This document shows positions 52,357 through 59,405 of a stretch of 62,496 bases of DNA, one piece after another. The translations under genes were made by a program, and so were the position numbers. The stretch's first letter is position 1, and each line of letters begins with the position of its first letter. Origin of the DNA: Burkholderia pseudomultivorans (GTDB taxonomy: Bacteria; Pseudomonadota; Gammaproteobacteria; Burkholderiales; Burkholderiaceae); the NCBI RefSeq assembly GCF_902499075.1, contig NZ_CABVPP010000045.1:1-62496 (forward strand), written 5' to 3'. The notes under the pieces are model-generated. The model made no database searches and was not told where the DNA came from. It was given only the letters and a program-made list of their open reading frames with translations.

Positions 52357-52551
52357 ATGAAACCCTACGTTTTCGGCATCGGCGTGCTGCTGATGCTTTC
52401 CTTCTCCCTCTACGGCGTCTACTGCCTTGCCGCCGACGTGCTGCGCCTGTTCGACGTTCGACACGCCCGCGCGATCGCTTTCCTGATCGGGGTCGTCGCG
52501 TATGCCGCGCTGGTCGCGGCCATTGTCTGGTCCGTTCCGCCGCGTGGGTGA
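52357..52551 (+). CDS. Small two-helix membrane protein of unknown function
   Basis: 64 residues with two membrane segments (about 4-22 and 40-59: FGIGVLLMLSFSLYGVYCLA and IAFLIGVVAYAALVAAIVW). ATG 52357 begins at the first helix; the frame upstream is only Arg/Pro-rich. Function unknown; small membrane proteins in this region could serve exclusion. Confidence 0.65.
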   Translation: MKPYVFGIGVLLMLSFSLYGVYCLAADVLRLFDVRHARAIAFLIGVVAYAALVAAIVWSVPPRG

Positions 52552-52554
52552 CAA

Positions 52555-52917
52555 ATGAAGCACGAGCCCACCATCCGCTACGAGCTGCTGACGACGGTCG
52601 GGCTGCGCACCGTCGCCGGCGATCACGTCGTCATCCCGAACGACGCCGACGCCGCGTTCGGCATCCACGCCGAGCCGCATGTGCGCGACGGCCACCCCGA
52701 AAAGTGGATCGTCACGCACCTGGCCTCCGGCCTGCGCATCGGCCACGGTGCGACGCGTACCGCCGCGCTCGCGAGCGCGACGTCGAACGTCGAGCGCAAC
52801 CGCAATCGCCTGCGCGCAATGCTCGACCAGGCCACGACCTCGCGGTACGAGCTGCAGCATGCCGTTCAGCGCCTGCAACAGAACCATCACGACATCCTCG
52901 GAGGCGCCGCAGCATGA
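52555..52917 (+). CDS. Hypothetical phage protein
   Basis: 120 residues from ATG 52555, 3 bp after the previous stop. It has a beta-rich first half (KWIVTHLASGLRIGHGATRTAALASA) and a helical C-terminus. No family is recognised. It overlaps the next gene by 4 bp. Confidence 0.66.
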   Translation: MKHEPTIRYELLTTVGLRTVAGDHVVIPNDADAAFGIHAEPHVRDGHPEKWIVTHLASGLRIGHGATRTAALASATSNVERNRNRLRAMLDQATTSRYELQHAVQRLQQNHHDILGGAAA

Positions 52918-53162
52918 CGCACACGACTACCCCACACGACGCCGCGCTCGCGGCCTCCATCGCGGCGGCCGCGGACGCCCTTCGCTTCGACCACGAACCC
53001 GGCGGCCTGCAACGCGTCGCGGTACTCGCGCTGTTCGTCAGCATCCTCGGCGACCGCCTGGCGCTCGCCTTCCCCGCGTCTGCCGGCGCGCTCCGCGCGC
53101 TCGTCGACAGCCCTGCGACATCCGGCAACCCTGCCGCCCTCTCCCTGCATCAACAGCAATAA
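52914..53162 (+). CDS. Hypothetical phage protein
   Basis: 82 residues from an ATGA overlap at 52914, Ala-rich and helical (AALAASIAAAADALRF, RVAVLALFVSILGDRLALAF). No known domain. It ends 2 bp before the primase-helicase gene, so it is probably made with it. Confidence 0.66.
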   Translation: MTHTTTPHDAALAASIAAAADALRFDHEPGGLQRVAVLALFVSILGDRLALAFPASAGALRALVDSPATSGNPAALSLHQQQ

Positions 53163-53164
53163 CG

Positions 53165-55960
53165 ATGGCCTCGATCGACGAACTGAAACAACGCATCGAC
53201 CTGCACGACCTCGCCGACCGGCTCGGGCTGAAACGCGGCCGCGGCGGCGACCGCGCGCTCTACCACTCGCCGCAGCACGACGACAAGAACCCGTCCCTGT
53301 CGATCTACGTGAACCACCCGAAGCACGGCACCGGCTGGCGCGATCACAGCGCCGACGTCGGCGGCTCGTGCATCGACCTGGTCATCCACGCGCGCGGCGG
53401 CACCGTCGCCGACGCGGTGCGCTACCTGCACGACGCGTACGGCATTCCGCTCGACCGGCCGGCGCCGGCCGAGCGCCGCGAGAAAACGACCGTCGAGTAC
53501 ATCGCCGATCGGTGCTTTGCCGAACGCGACCAGGTGCGTGACTATCTCGGCGGCCGCGGCATTTCCGCCGCCGCGATTGACGCCGCGATCGCCGCGCGCT
53601 CCCTCGGATTCAACACGTGGACCAGCTCGAAGGTTGCCGCCGGCGAAGTCGGCCACGCTGGCCCGGCCGCTGCGTTCATCGTGCGCGCACCGGGCGACGG
53701 CCGCGTCGTCGCCGTCGACATGCGCTATCTCGATCCGGCGCTCAACGGCGGCGTCAAGACGCAGACCCAGGGCGACAAGGCCGGTTACGGCTGGACTGCG
53801 GATCCTCGCAGGCTCGACAAGGCGAAACGCGTGTTCATCGTCGAAAGCGCGATCAACGCGCTGTCGATCGACACCTGCGCGCTGCCTGGCGCGGCGGCGC
53901 TCGCGCTGCGCGGCCTGGCGAACGTCGACGGCATCGACTTCGCGTTCCTGCGCGGCAAACAGGTCGTGATCTGCCTGGACAACGACGAGCCCTTCGCCGA
54001 CGGTCATCCCCGCGCCGGCCGCCGCCCCGGCCCGGAAGCGGCGTGGGCGCTGTACGAACGCCTTACGGCGCTCAACATCAGCGCGGTCCTCGTCGACCAG
54101 GCCGACTGGCTCGCCGACCTCGCGGACGGCGAGAAAACGCAGAAGCCCATCAACGACGTGAATGACTATCTGCAACTGCGCGGCCCGGCCGAACTGCAGC
54201 GCGCACTCGACCAGCTCGAACCGTGGCTGATTGCTGGCCTCGCCGGCGACGCCACGCGTCGCGGCCGGCCGCGCATCTTCTTGCCGTCGCACGACTTCGC
54301 GCAATACTGGCGCTTCCGCGTGCGGCCCGACTTCACCAGCTACATCACGAAGATGGACCGCAACGACGACACGGGCATCGAAACGCCCGTCATGACGGAC
54401 CTGTGCGGCTTCCGCATCGCCGGCATCAGCCGCGTGTCGGTCGCGAGCGCGACGTCGACGATGACAGGCGACGCCGACCAGGCGCCCACCGTCTACTTCG
54501 CCGTGTCCGTCCAGGCGCCGCGCCACGGCGCGCAGCTCGTGCGCCGCGTGATGCTCGACGACCAGCTCCACAACGTCGACCAATGGGGCAAGTTCGGCCC
54601 GATCTGGGCGCCGGCGCCGTTCAAGCGCATGGTGAACATCCTGGAGCGCGGCGCCGACCTCGGCGCGCGCCAGGCCGCAAACTTCGTCGGGCTCGCCTGG
54701 CGCGACGGCCGCCTGATCGTCAACGAAGGCCCGGACTGCTACTTCACCGAAGCCGACAAGCAGTGCCCGTACCACAACCTGACATTCCCGACCGGCCCTA
54801 TCAGCGACGCACGGCGCGTCATCGCCGCGTACCAGGCGACGTTCAAGCAAAACGCCGCGACGATCCCGCTCGTGTGGGCGCTCGGCGGCCACCTGAAGGC
54901 GCTGCTCGGTTTCTGGCCGCACATCACCATCCAGGCGAACAAGGGCGCCGGCAAGTCGACGCTCATCAAGCGGCTCGAGCGCTCGCTCGCGTTCACGATG
55001 TTCTCCGGGCAGTCGCTGCAGACCGAGTTCCGGCTGCTGACCAGCATCAGCCACACCAGCCACCCGGTCGGATGGGAAGAGCTGTCCGCGCGCCGGCAGG
55101 ACGTGATCGACAAGGCCGTCGGCCTGCTGCAGGAGAACTACCAGTACACCGTCACGCGCCGCGGCACCGACATGACGGAATACCTGTTGTGCGCGCCCGT
55201 GATGCTGGCCGGCGAAGACGTGCCCGTGCGCAGCCTGCTCGGCAAGCTCGTGCGCACGACGCTGACCGGCAAGCGCGGCCCGTTGATGCCGGACGACCTG
55301 CCGCGCTTCCCGGTTCGGCAGTGGCTCGAATTCCTCGCCGGCCTGGACAAACGCACCGTGCACGACCACTACGCCACGCTGCGCGACAAGGCGCTGGCCA
55401 ACTGCCGCGCGAGCGGCGAGGACGACGGCGCGAAGCGGATGGCCGGCAACTATGCGGCCGTCGCGCTCGCCTGGCGCTACCTGTGCGAGTTCGCCGGCAT
55501 GGACCCGAGCGAAGGCGACTTCCCGCGCGACCTGCTCGCCGAAATGAACGGCCACGTCGCTGAGACAAGCGCCGATCGCGAGCCGTGGGTCTGGATCATG
55601 GAAACGGTGCTGTCGGAGATCGACGGCGGCAACTACAAGCACCCGTTCACCTTCGATACCGTCGACGGCGAGTTCTGCCTGCTGCTGCGCACCGGCCACG
55701 TGATGGACCACATCGCCCACACGAGCGCGCTGCGCGACAAATGGAACGGCCTGCCCGTGAAATCCGATCGCGTGTTCAAGGCGCAGCTCAAGCACGCCGG
55801 CGTCGTGGTCGGCGAGAAGGAGGTCGAGCGCCGGATCTACACCCGCCGCGTGCCGTACCTCACGCCGATTTCGCTCGACCGTCTGGCGGGCTTCGGTCTG
55901 CACGTGTCCATCCGTGAAGACCTGGCGACCGACGCGACCGAGCAGCGGGGCCGAGCATGA
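53165..55960 (+). CDS. Toprim primase-helicase replication protein
   Basis: 931 residues. The N-terminus has the layout of a CHC2 primase zinc domain (YHSPQHDDKNPSLSIY ... SCIDLVIHARGG), but most zinc-binding cysteines are absent. A Toprim domain follows at about 217-300 (VFIVESAINALSID, acidic VVICLDNDEP). A P-loop ATPase near 590-600 (QANKGAGKSTLIKRLERS) has a downstream VGWEELSARRQDVIDK segment. It should prime and unwind phage DNA, in place of the rolling-circle gpA of P2. ATG 53165 is used; the frame is open upstream but overlaps two better genes. Confidence 0.88.
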   Translation: MASIDELKQRIDLHDLADRLGLKRGRGGDRALYHSPQHDDKNPSLSIYVNHPKHGTGWRDHSADVGGSCIDLVIHARGGTVADAVRYLHDAYGIPLDRPAPAERREKTTVEYIADRCFAERDQVRDYLGGRGISAAAIDAAIAARSLGFNTWTSSKVAAGEVGHAGPAAAFIVRAPGDGRVVAVDMRYLDPALNGGVKTQTQGDKAGYGWTADPRRLDKAKRVFIVESAINALSIDTCALPGAAALALRGLANVDGIDFAFLRGKQVVICLDNDEPFADGHPRAGRRPGPEAAWALYERLTALNISAVLVDQADWLADLADGEKTQKPINDVNDYLQLRGPAELQRALDQLEPWLIAGLAGDATRRGRPRIFLPSHDFAQYWRFRVRPDFTSYITKMDRNDDTGIETPVMTDLCGFRIAGISRVSVASATSTMTGDADQAPTVYFAVSVQAPRHGAQLVRRVMLDDQLHNVDQWGKFGPIWAPAPFKRMVNILERGADLGARQAANFVGLAWRDGRLIVNEGPDCYFTEADKQCPYHNLTFPTGPISDARRVIAAYQATFKQNAATIPLVWALGGHLKALLGFWPHITIQANKGAGKSTLIKRLERSLAFTMFSGQSLQTEFRLLTSISHTSHPVGWEELSARRQDVIDKAVGLLQENYQYTVTRRGTDMTEYLLCAPVMLAGEDVPVRSLLGKLVRTTLTGKRGPLMPDDLPRFPVRQWLEFLAGLDKRTVHDHYATLRDKALANCRASGEDDGAKRMAGNYAAVALAWRYLCEFAGMDPSEGDFPRDLLAEMNGHVAETSADREPWVWIMETVLSEIDGGNYKHPFTFDTVDGEFCLLLRTGHVMDHIAHTSALRDKWNGLPVKSDRVFKAQLKHAGVVVGEKEVERRIYTRRVPYLTPISLDRLAGFGLHVSIREDLATDATEQRGRA

Positions 55961-56647
55961 CGCCCTCTCAGCCGATGCGGCCGCCACGCGGCCGTACCCC
56001 TTCCCCCCATATTTCCGGCCGCGTAGCGGCCCTGTATTCGGTTTTGTGGTGCGTGCGTCGATGCGCGCAGCAATCGGCGCACGTCGTCACGCGGCCGCCG
56101 TGCTGTCGGCTTCCCCCCGTACCCCCCGCAAGTCGAAACGGCCGGGCAACGGCGCGAACCTTGAGGAAAGGGGGCCGCGCGGGCGAGCTTTTCCACAGGG
56201 AACGGGCAGGCAGCGCACGCGAATCGTGGTTTTCGGGGGCGTCCGCTCGTAAGTCTTTGATTGTTGAGAAGAGTGCCGCCATGTGTCGCTCTCCATTTGC
56301 CACTAGTCGGGGCGTTTTTGCCACTAGTCCGGTTTTCGCGCCGACCGCCGCCGCCCCTTTCTCTCTTCTCTCTAATTCATTGAAAAAGAAGAAGAAAGAA
56401 AGCAAAGAAGAGGCAGGCACAGGTCGAAATCGAGCGCCACGAGTCTTGTGCGTTTTGCCATCAGTTACAGACGCTGCCTATTTTTTAGGCCACGAGTCGG
56501 AAGGGGCTGCCACGGGTTTTTCATGGCAAATGATGGCAGGCGAAATCATTAAAAATCAGTCAGTTACGCATGAAAGACAGGGAGCACCACGAATCCACGA
56601 GTTGTTTTGCCCCTCCCCCTGCCGCGTCGCGCTCGGGAGATAGCCCG
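55961..56647. other. Iteron-like and AT-rich region, candidate replication origin
   Basis: 687 bp without a convincing gene. From 56299 to 56603 it carries about eight copies of a motif like (G)CCAC(T/G)AGTC: 56299, 56320, 56436, 56457, 56489, 56509, 56587 and 56595, two of them identical (GCCACTAGTC). Between the second and third copies is a purine-rich AT stretch (about 56370-56415), then more AT-rich DNA at 56521-56575. Iterons plus an AT-rich tract right after a primase-helicase gene recall the P4 origin. Confidence 0.55.
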
Positions 56648-56983
56648 ATGAACACCGTGAACCTGGAACAAGCCGCTGCCCTGCTCGGCGCGCATCCCGA
56701 AACGGTGCGGCTGAAAGCGAAGGCCGGCGAGCTGCCTGGCCGCAAGGTCGGCAAGCGCTGGATGTTTTCGACGGTTGCCCTGCAGCGCTACCTCGCCGGA
56801 GAATGGATTCCGCGAGTTGTGCAGGGCGATCAGCAGGAGGAAGTTAAAAAATGTCGCTCTATAAACGCAGTAACAGTCCCAACTGGTATTACCGCCTCAC
56901 CCCGCCTGGCGGCGGTCCGGTCGTACAGGGAAGCACTGGCACCAGCAACAAAGCGCAGGCCCAGGAGTTCTACGACCGCCTGA
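56648..56983 (+). CDS. Helix-turn-helix excisionase-like protein
   Basis: 111 residues from ATG 56648. The first 60 residues are a winged MerR/Xis-type HTH (NLEQAAALLGAHPETVRLKA, GRKVGKRWMFSTVALQRYL). The last 44 codons overlap the integrase start by 133 bp and are of no family pattern. Proteins of this type ahead of an integrase usually direct excision (Xis/Cox). Confidence 0.78.
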   Translation: MNTVNLEQAAALLGAHPETVRLKAKAGELPGRKVGKRWMFSTVALQRYLAGEWIPRVVQGDQQEEVKKCRSINAVTVPTGITASPRLAAVRSYREALAPATKRRPRSSTTA

Positions 56984-57972
56984 AGGTGGAGCTGTGGAAC
57001 CAGGCGAAGCTCGGCCACAAGCCGCGCTACACCTGGAACGATGCGGTTGTCCGTTATGTCGGTGATCGCGAAGGGTTGCCGAGCCTGGAAACGTCGAAAA
57101 CGCACCTGCGCTGGCTCGATCAGCACTTGTCCGGCGTCGCCCTGGCGGACATCGACCGCGACCGTATCGACGCGATCGCGCTCGCCAAGCGCCGCGAGCC
57201 ACGCGTGGTGCGCACGAAGCGCGGCATCGTCGTCACCGACAAGACCGTTAGCGCTGGCACCGTGCGCCGCGTGATCTGCGTCCTAAAGGCCGTCTTGAAT
57301 GCAGCCGTCGAGTGGGAATGGCTGGATCGCGCGCCGGTGACGAAGCTGGCGAAAACCGTGCAGAAGCGGATCCGCTGGCTGACGCCGGCGCAAGCCGAAC
57401 GATTGCTGGCCGAGCTGCCCGAGCACCTGTCTGACATGGCACGCTTCAGCCTCGAAACCGGCCTGCGGCGCTCGAACGTGACGGGGCTGCAATGGTCGCA
57501 GGTCGACATCGTGCGGCGCATCGCGTGGATTCACCCGGACCAGGCGAAGGCGAAGAAGGCAATCACGGTGCCGCTCTCCGAAACGGCGATCGCGGTCCTG
57601 TTGCGCCAGCGTGCGAAGAGGCGCGCACCCGAGTTCGTCGACAGCGTGTTCGTCTACAAGGGCCGGCCGGTGTATCAGACCGTGACCGCCGCCTGGCGCA
57701 AGGCACTGAAGCGCGCCGGCATCCGTGATTTCCGCTGGCACGATCTACGGCACACGTGGGCGAGCTGGCATGTCCAGCGCGGCACGCCGTTACAGGTGTT
57801 GAAGGAGCTGGGCGGGTGGGAAACGCTGGAGATGGTGCAGCGCTACGCGCACCTGTCGGCGGCGCATCTGGCGCAGTGGGTGCAGCCGCATTTGCCGGTC
57901 GCGCAGGTGATCGAGCTGCCGCGTGAAACGGTGTCAGCGCCGCCGGAAACACTGCTGACCGCAGCCGGCTAA
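56851..57972 (+). CDS. int: Phage tyrosine recombinase integrase
   Basis: 373 residues. The SAM-like arm/core-binding domain spans about 60-155 and the catalytic domain about 175-345, with Arg206 (TGLRRSNVTGL), Lys235/236, His297 and Arg300 (WHDLRHTWASW), Trp323 and the nucleophile Tyr332 (MVQRYAHLS). It integrates the phage into the tRNA-Arg 3' end. ATG 56851 lies within the 3' part of the HTH gene, with AGGAGG 8 bp in front. Its stop codon forms the start of the 18-bp arm-site repeat, 64 bp before the attR core. Confidence 0.95.
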   Translation: MSLYKRSNSPNWYYRLTPPGGGPVVQGSTGTSNKAQAQEFYDRLKVELWNQAKLGHKPRYTWNDAVVRYVGDREGLPSLETSKTHLRWLDQHLSGVALADIDRDRIDAIALAKRREPRVVRTKRGIVVTDKTVSAGTVRRVICVLKAVLNAAVEWEWLDRAPVTKLAKTVQKRIRWLTPAQAERLLAELPEHLSDMARFSLETGLRRSNVTGLQWSQVDIVRRIAWIHPDQAKAKKAITVPLSETAIAVLLRQRAKRRAPEFVDSVFVYKGRPVYQTVTAAWRKALKRAGIRDFRWHDLRHTWASWHVQRGTPLQVLKELGGWETLEMVQRYAHLSAAHLAQWVQPHLPVAQVIELPRETVSAPPETLLTAAG

Positions 57973-57988
57973 CTGTAATTTCACTGTA
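57971..57988 (+). repeat. Right copy of the 18-bp repeat, probable integrase arm site
   Basis: Identical to 21388-21405. It overlaps the last two bases of the int stop codon. Confidence 0.7.
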
Positions 57989-58036
57989 ACGGGGGGAAAC
58001 GATGAAGTAGCGAAACCGCTGAAAGCCTTATCAGGC

Positions 58037-58082
58037 TTGGCGCGCCCGGCTGGGATCGAACCAGCAACCCCTGCCTTCGGAG
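58037..58082. repeat. attR core
   Basis: Identical over 46 bp to 21237-21282. Here the core joins host DNA that supplies the tRNA 5' half, so the tRNA gene is complete. Confidence 0.93.
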
Positions 58083-58113
58083 GGCAGTACTCTATCCATT
58101 GAGCTACGGGCGC
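58038..58113 (-). tRNA. tRNA-Arg(CCG) with encoded CCA
   Basis: 76 nt on the minus strand. The 7-bp acceptor stem is GCGCCCG/CGGGCGC, with D stem GCTC/GAGT, anticodon stem CTGCC/GGCAG, loop CTCCGAA with anticodon CCG at 58078-58080, and T stem GCTGG/CCAGC with TTCGATC loop. CCA is encoded at 58038-58040. It reads CGG codons. A short stem (AAGCCTGATAAGGCTT on the minus strand) follows the 3' end. Confidence 0.97.
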
Positions 58114-58365
58114 CTGTGACAGTGAAGCGACCCCAATAAACAGATCGCCCACATTTGACAAGACGGCAAGGATACCCTGTTTCCCATGACGCGTCCACCT
58201 TGCCCGTGGAATCCCCGCCGGACCGTGCTGCGTGCGGGTAAACACGCGCCATCGCGGCGCTCGCCGTGATGTAAACGTTCCGTCTATAATCGTCCGTGCT
58301 TCATTGGACTGCCATTTTGCCGTTGCACCGCGCTCACAATTCCTAATCACGGAGACGAGGCAAGT

Positions 58366-59259
58366 ATGAGCGAAGCACCCCACGAATCTCCCGTCAAAAC
58401 CCCCGGGCAGTTGATTGCCGTCATCATCGCGTCGTTCGCGATTCCGATCGCCCTCATCGTCCTGTTCGCCACCTACGCGAACCACGCGTTCCGTTCGGGC
58501 GCCGGCACGGACGCACTGTCCGACGAGCAGGTCGCCAGACGCATCGCGCCGATCGCGCAGGTCGACGTGAAGGACGCCAACGCGCCCCGCACCTACAAGA
58601 CAGGCGAGCAGGTGTACAAGGCCGTCTGCGTGACGTGCCACGGCACGGGCGCCGCGGGCGCGCCGAAGTTCGGCAACAAGGACGACTGGGCGCCGCGCAT
58701 CTCGCAAGGCTTCGACACGCTGCTGAAGACGGCCCTCGCCGGCAAGGGCGCGATGCCGCCGCGCGGCGGCACGAGCCCCGACGACGTCAGCGACTACGAG
58801 ATCGCCCGCGCGATCGTCTACATGGCAAACAACGACGGCGCGAACTTCCCCGAACCGGCGGCGCCGGCCGCCAACGCGCCGCAGGCCGCAAGCGGCGCGG
58901 CAGGCGCATCGGGCGCGGCCGATGCCGCAAGCGCGCAGATCGCCGCCGCGCAGGCCGCGATCGCTGCGATTCCGAAGGCCGGCGAGCAGCCCGCGGCCGC
59001 GCCGACAAGCGCCGACGCCGCGTCGGCCGGCAAGGCGCTCTACACGCAGGTCTGCCAGGCCTGCCACGCCGCGGGCGTGCTCGGCGCACCGAAGTTCGGC
59101 AGCAAGGAGGACTGGGCGCCGCGCCTGAAGGACTCGATGGACACGGTCTACAACTACGCGCTGCACGGCAAGGGCGCGATGCCGCCGAAGGGCGGGTCGA
59201 ACGCGTCGGATGCCGACGTGAAGGCCGCCGTCGATTACATGGTCAACGCGGCGAAGTAA
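58366..59259 (+). CDS. Di-haem membrane-anchored cytochrome c
   Basis: 297 residues. An uncleaved N-terminal helix (about 15-36) anchors the protein. Two cytochrome c5-like domains follow, with CxxCH at 88-92 (CVTCH) and 230-234 (CQACH) and distal methionines in the GKGAMPP segments. An Ala/Pro-rich linker (165-215) joins them. It carries electrons in the periplasm, probably to a terminal oxidase. It is a single gene with a strong terminator; the 252 bp before it hold its promoter region and nothing else I can name. Confidence 0.93.
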   Translation: MSEAPHESPVKTPGQLIAVIIASFAIPIALIVLFATYANHAFRSGAGTDALSDEQVARRIAPIAQVDVKDANAPRTYKTGEQVYKAVCVTCHGTGAAGAPKFGNKDDWAPRISQGFDTLLKTALAGKGAMPPRGGTSPDDVSDYEIARAIVYMANNDGANFPEPAAPAANAPQAASGAAGASGAADAASAQIAAAQAAIAAIPKAGEQPAAAPTSADAASAGKALYTQVCQACHAAGVLGAPKFGSKEDWAPRLKDSMDTVYNYALHGKGAMPPKGGSNASDADVKAAVDYMVNAAK

Positions 59260-59284
59260 GCGCGACCGGTCAACGGCCCGTAGA

Positions 59285-59318
59285 AAACCCCCGCGACGCA
59301 CGTGCGTCGCGGGGGTTT
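59285..59318. terminator. Bidirectional terminator between cytochrome and rep genes
   Basis: A perfect 34-nt palindrome (AAACCCCCGCGACGCAC and its complement), T-rich on the plus side, between convergent genes. Confidence 0.88.
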
Positions 59319-59405
59319 CGTTTTGGTTTTGCCCGACCGCGCCATCGCGCGCCGGTTCTCGCCGCCGTATCCGTTCAATGCCCGCCCGGCGGCGCCGCTA
59401 TCGCG

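Larger units (their letters stand above)
21237..58082 (+). mobile_element. Complete P2-like prophage in tRNA-Arg(CCG)
   Basis: About 36.8 kb between perfect 46-bp direct repeats. Gene order after the cargo is Q-P (leftward), O-N-M-L-X-holins-endolysin-spanins-R-S, a methyltransferase, V-W-J-I-H-G-FI-FII-E-E'-T-U-D, a control region, ogr, replication genes, excisionase and integrase. No structural frame is broken, so the element looks able to form virions. The cos candidate and the att sites place the cargo cassette next to cos in the linear genome. Confidence 0.95.

Noticed and set aside
52679-53164. Upstream extension of the primase-helicase frame
   Set aside because: It would overlap two tightly packed genes in other frames; the family start MASIDELKQRIDL is at 53165.
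53150-55987. Leftward frame of 945 codons
   Set aside because: Antisense of the primase-helicase gene; no motifs.
55957-56643. 228-codon rightward frame after the primase-helicase
   Set aside because: Translation is low complexity (KKKKKESKEE and Pro/Arg runs) and covers the iteron-like region; I treat it as non-coding.
58031-58252. 73-codon leftward frame over the tRNA
   Set aside because: False translation of tRNA-Arg.
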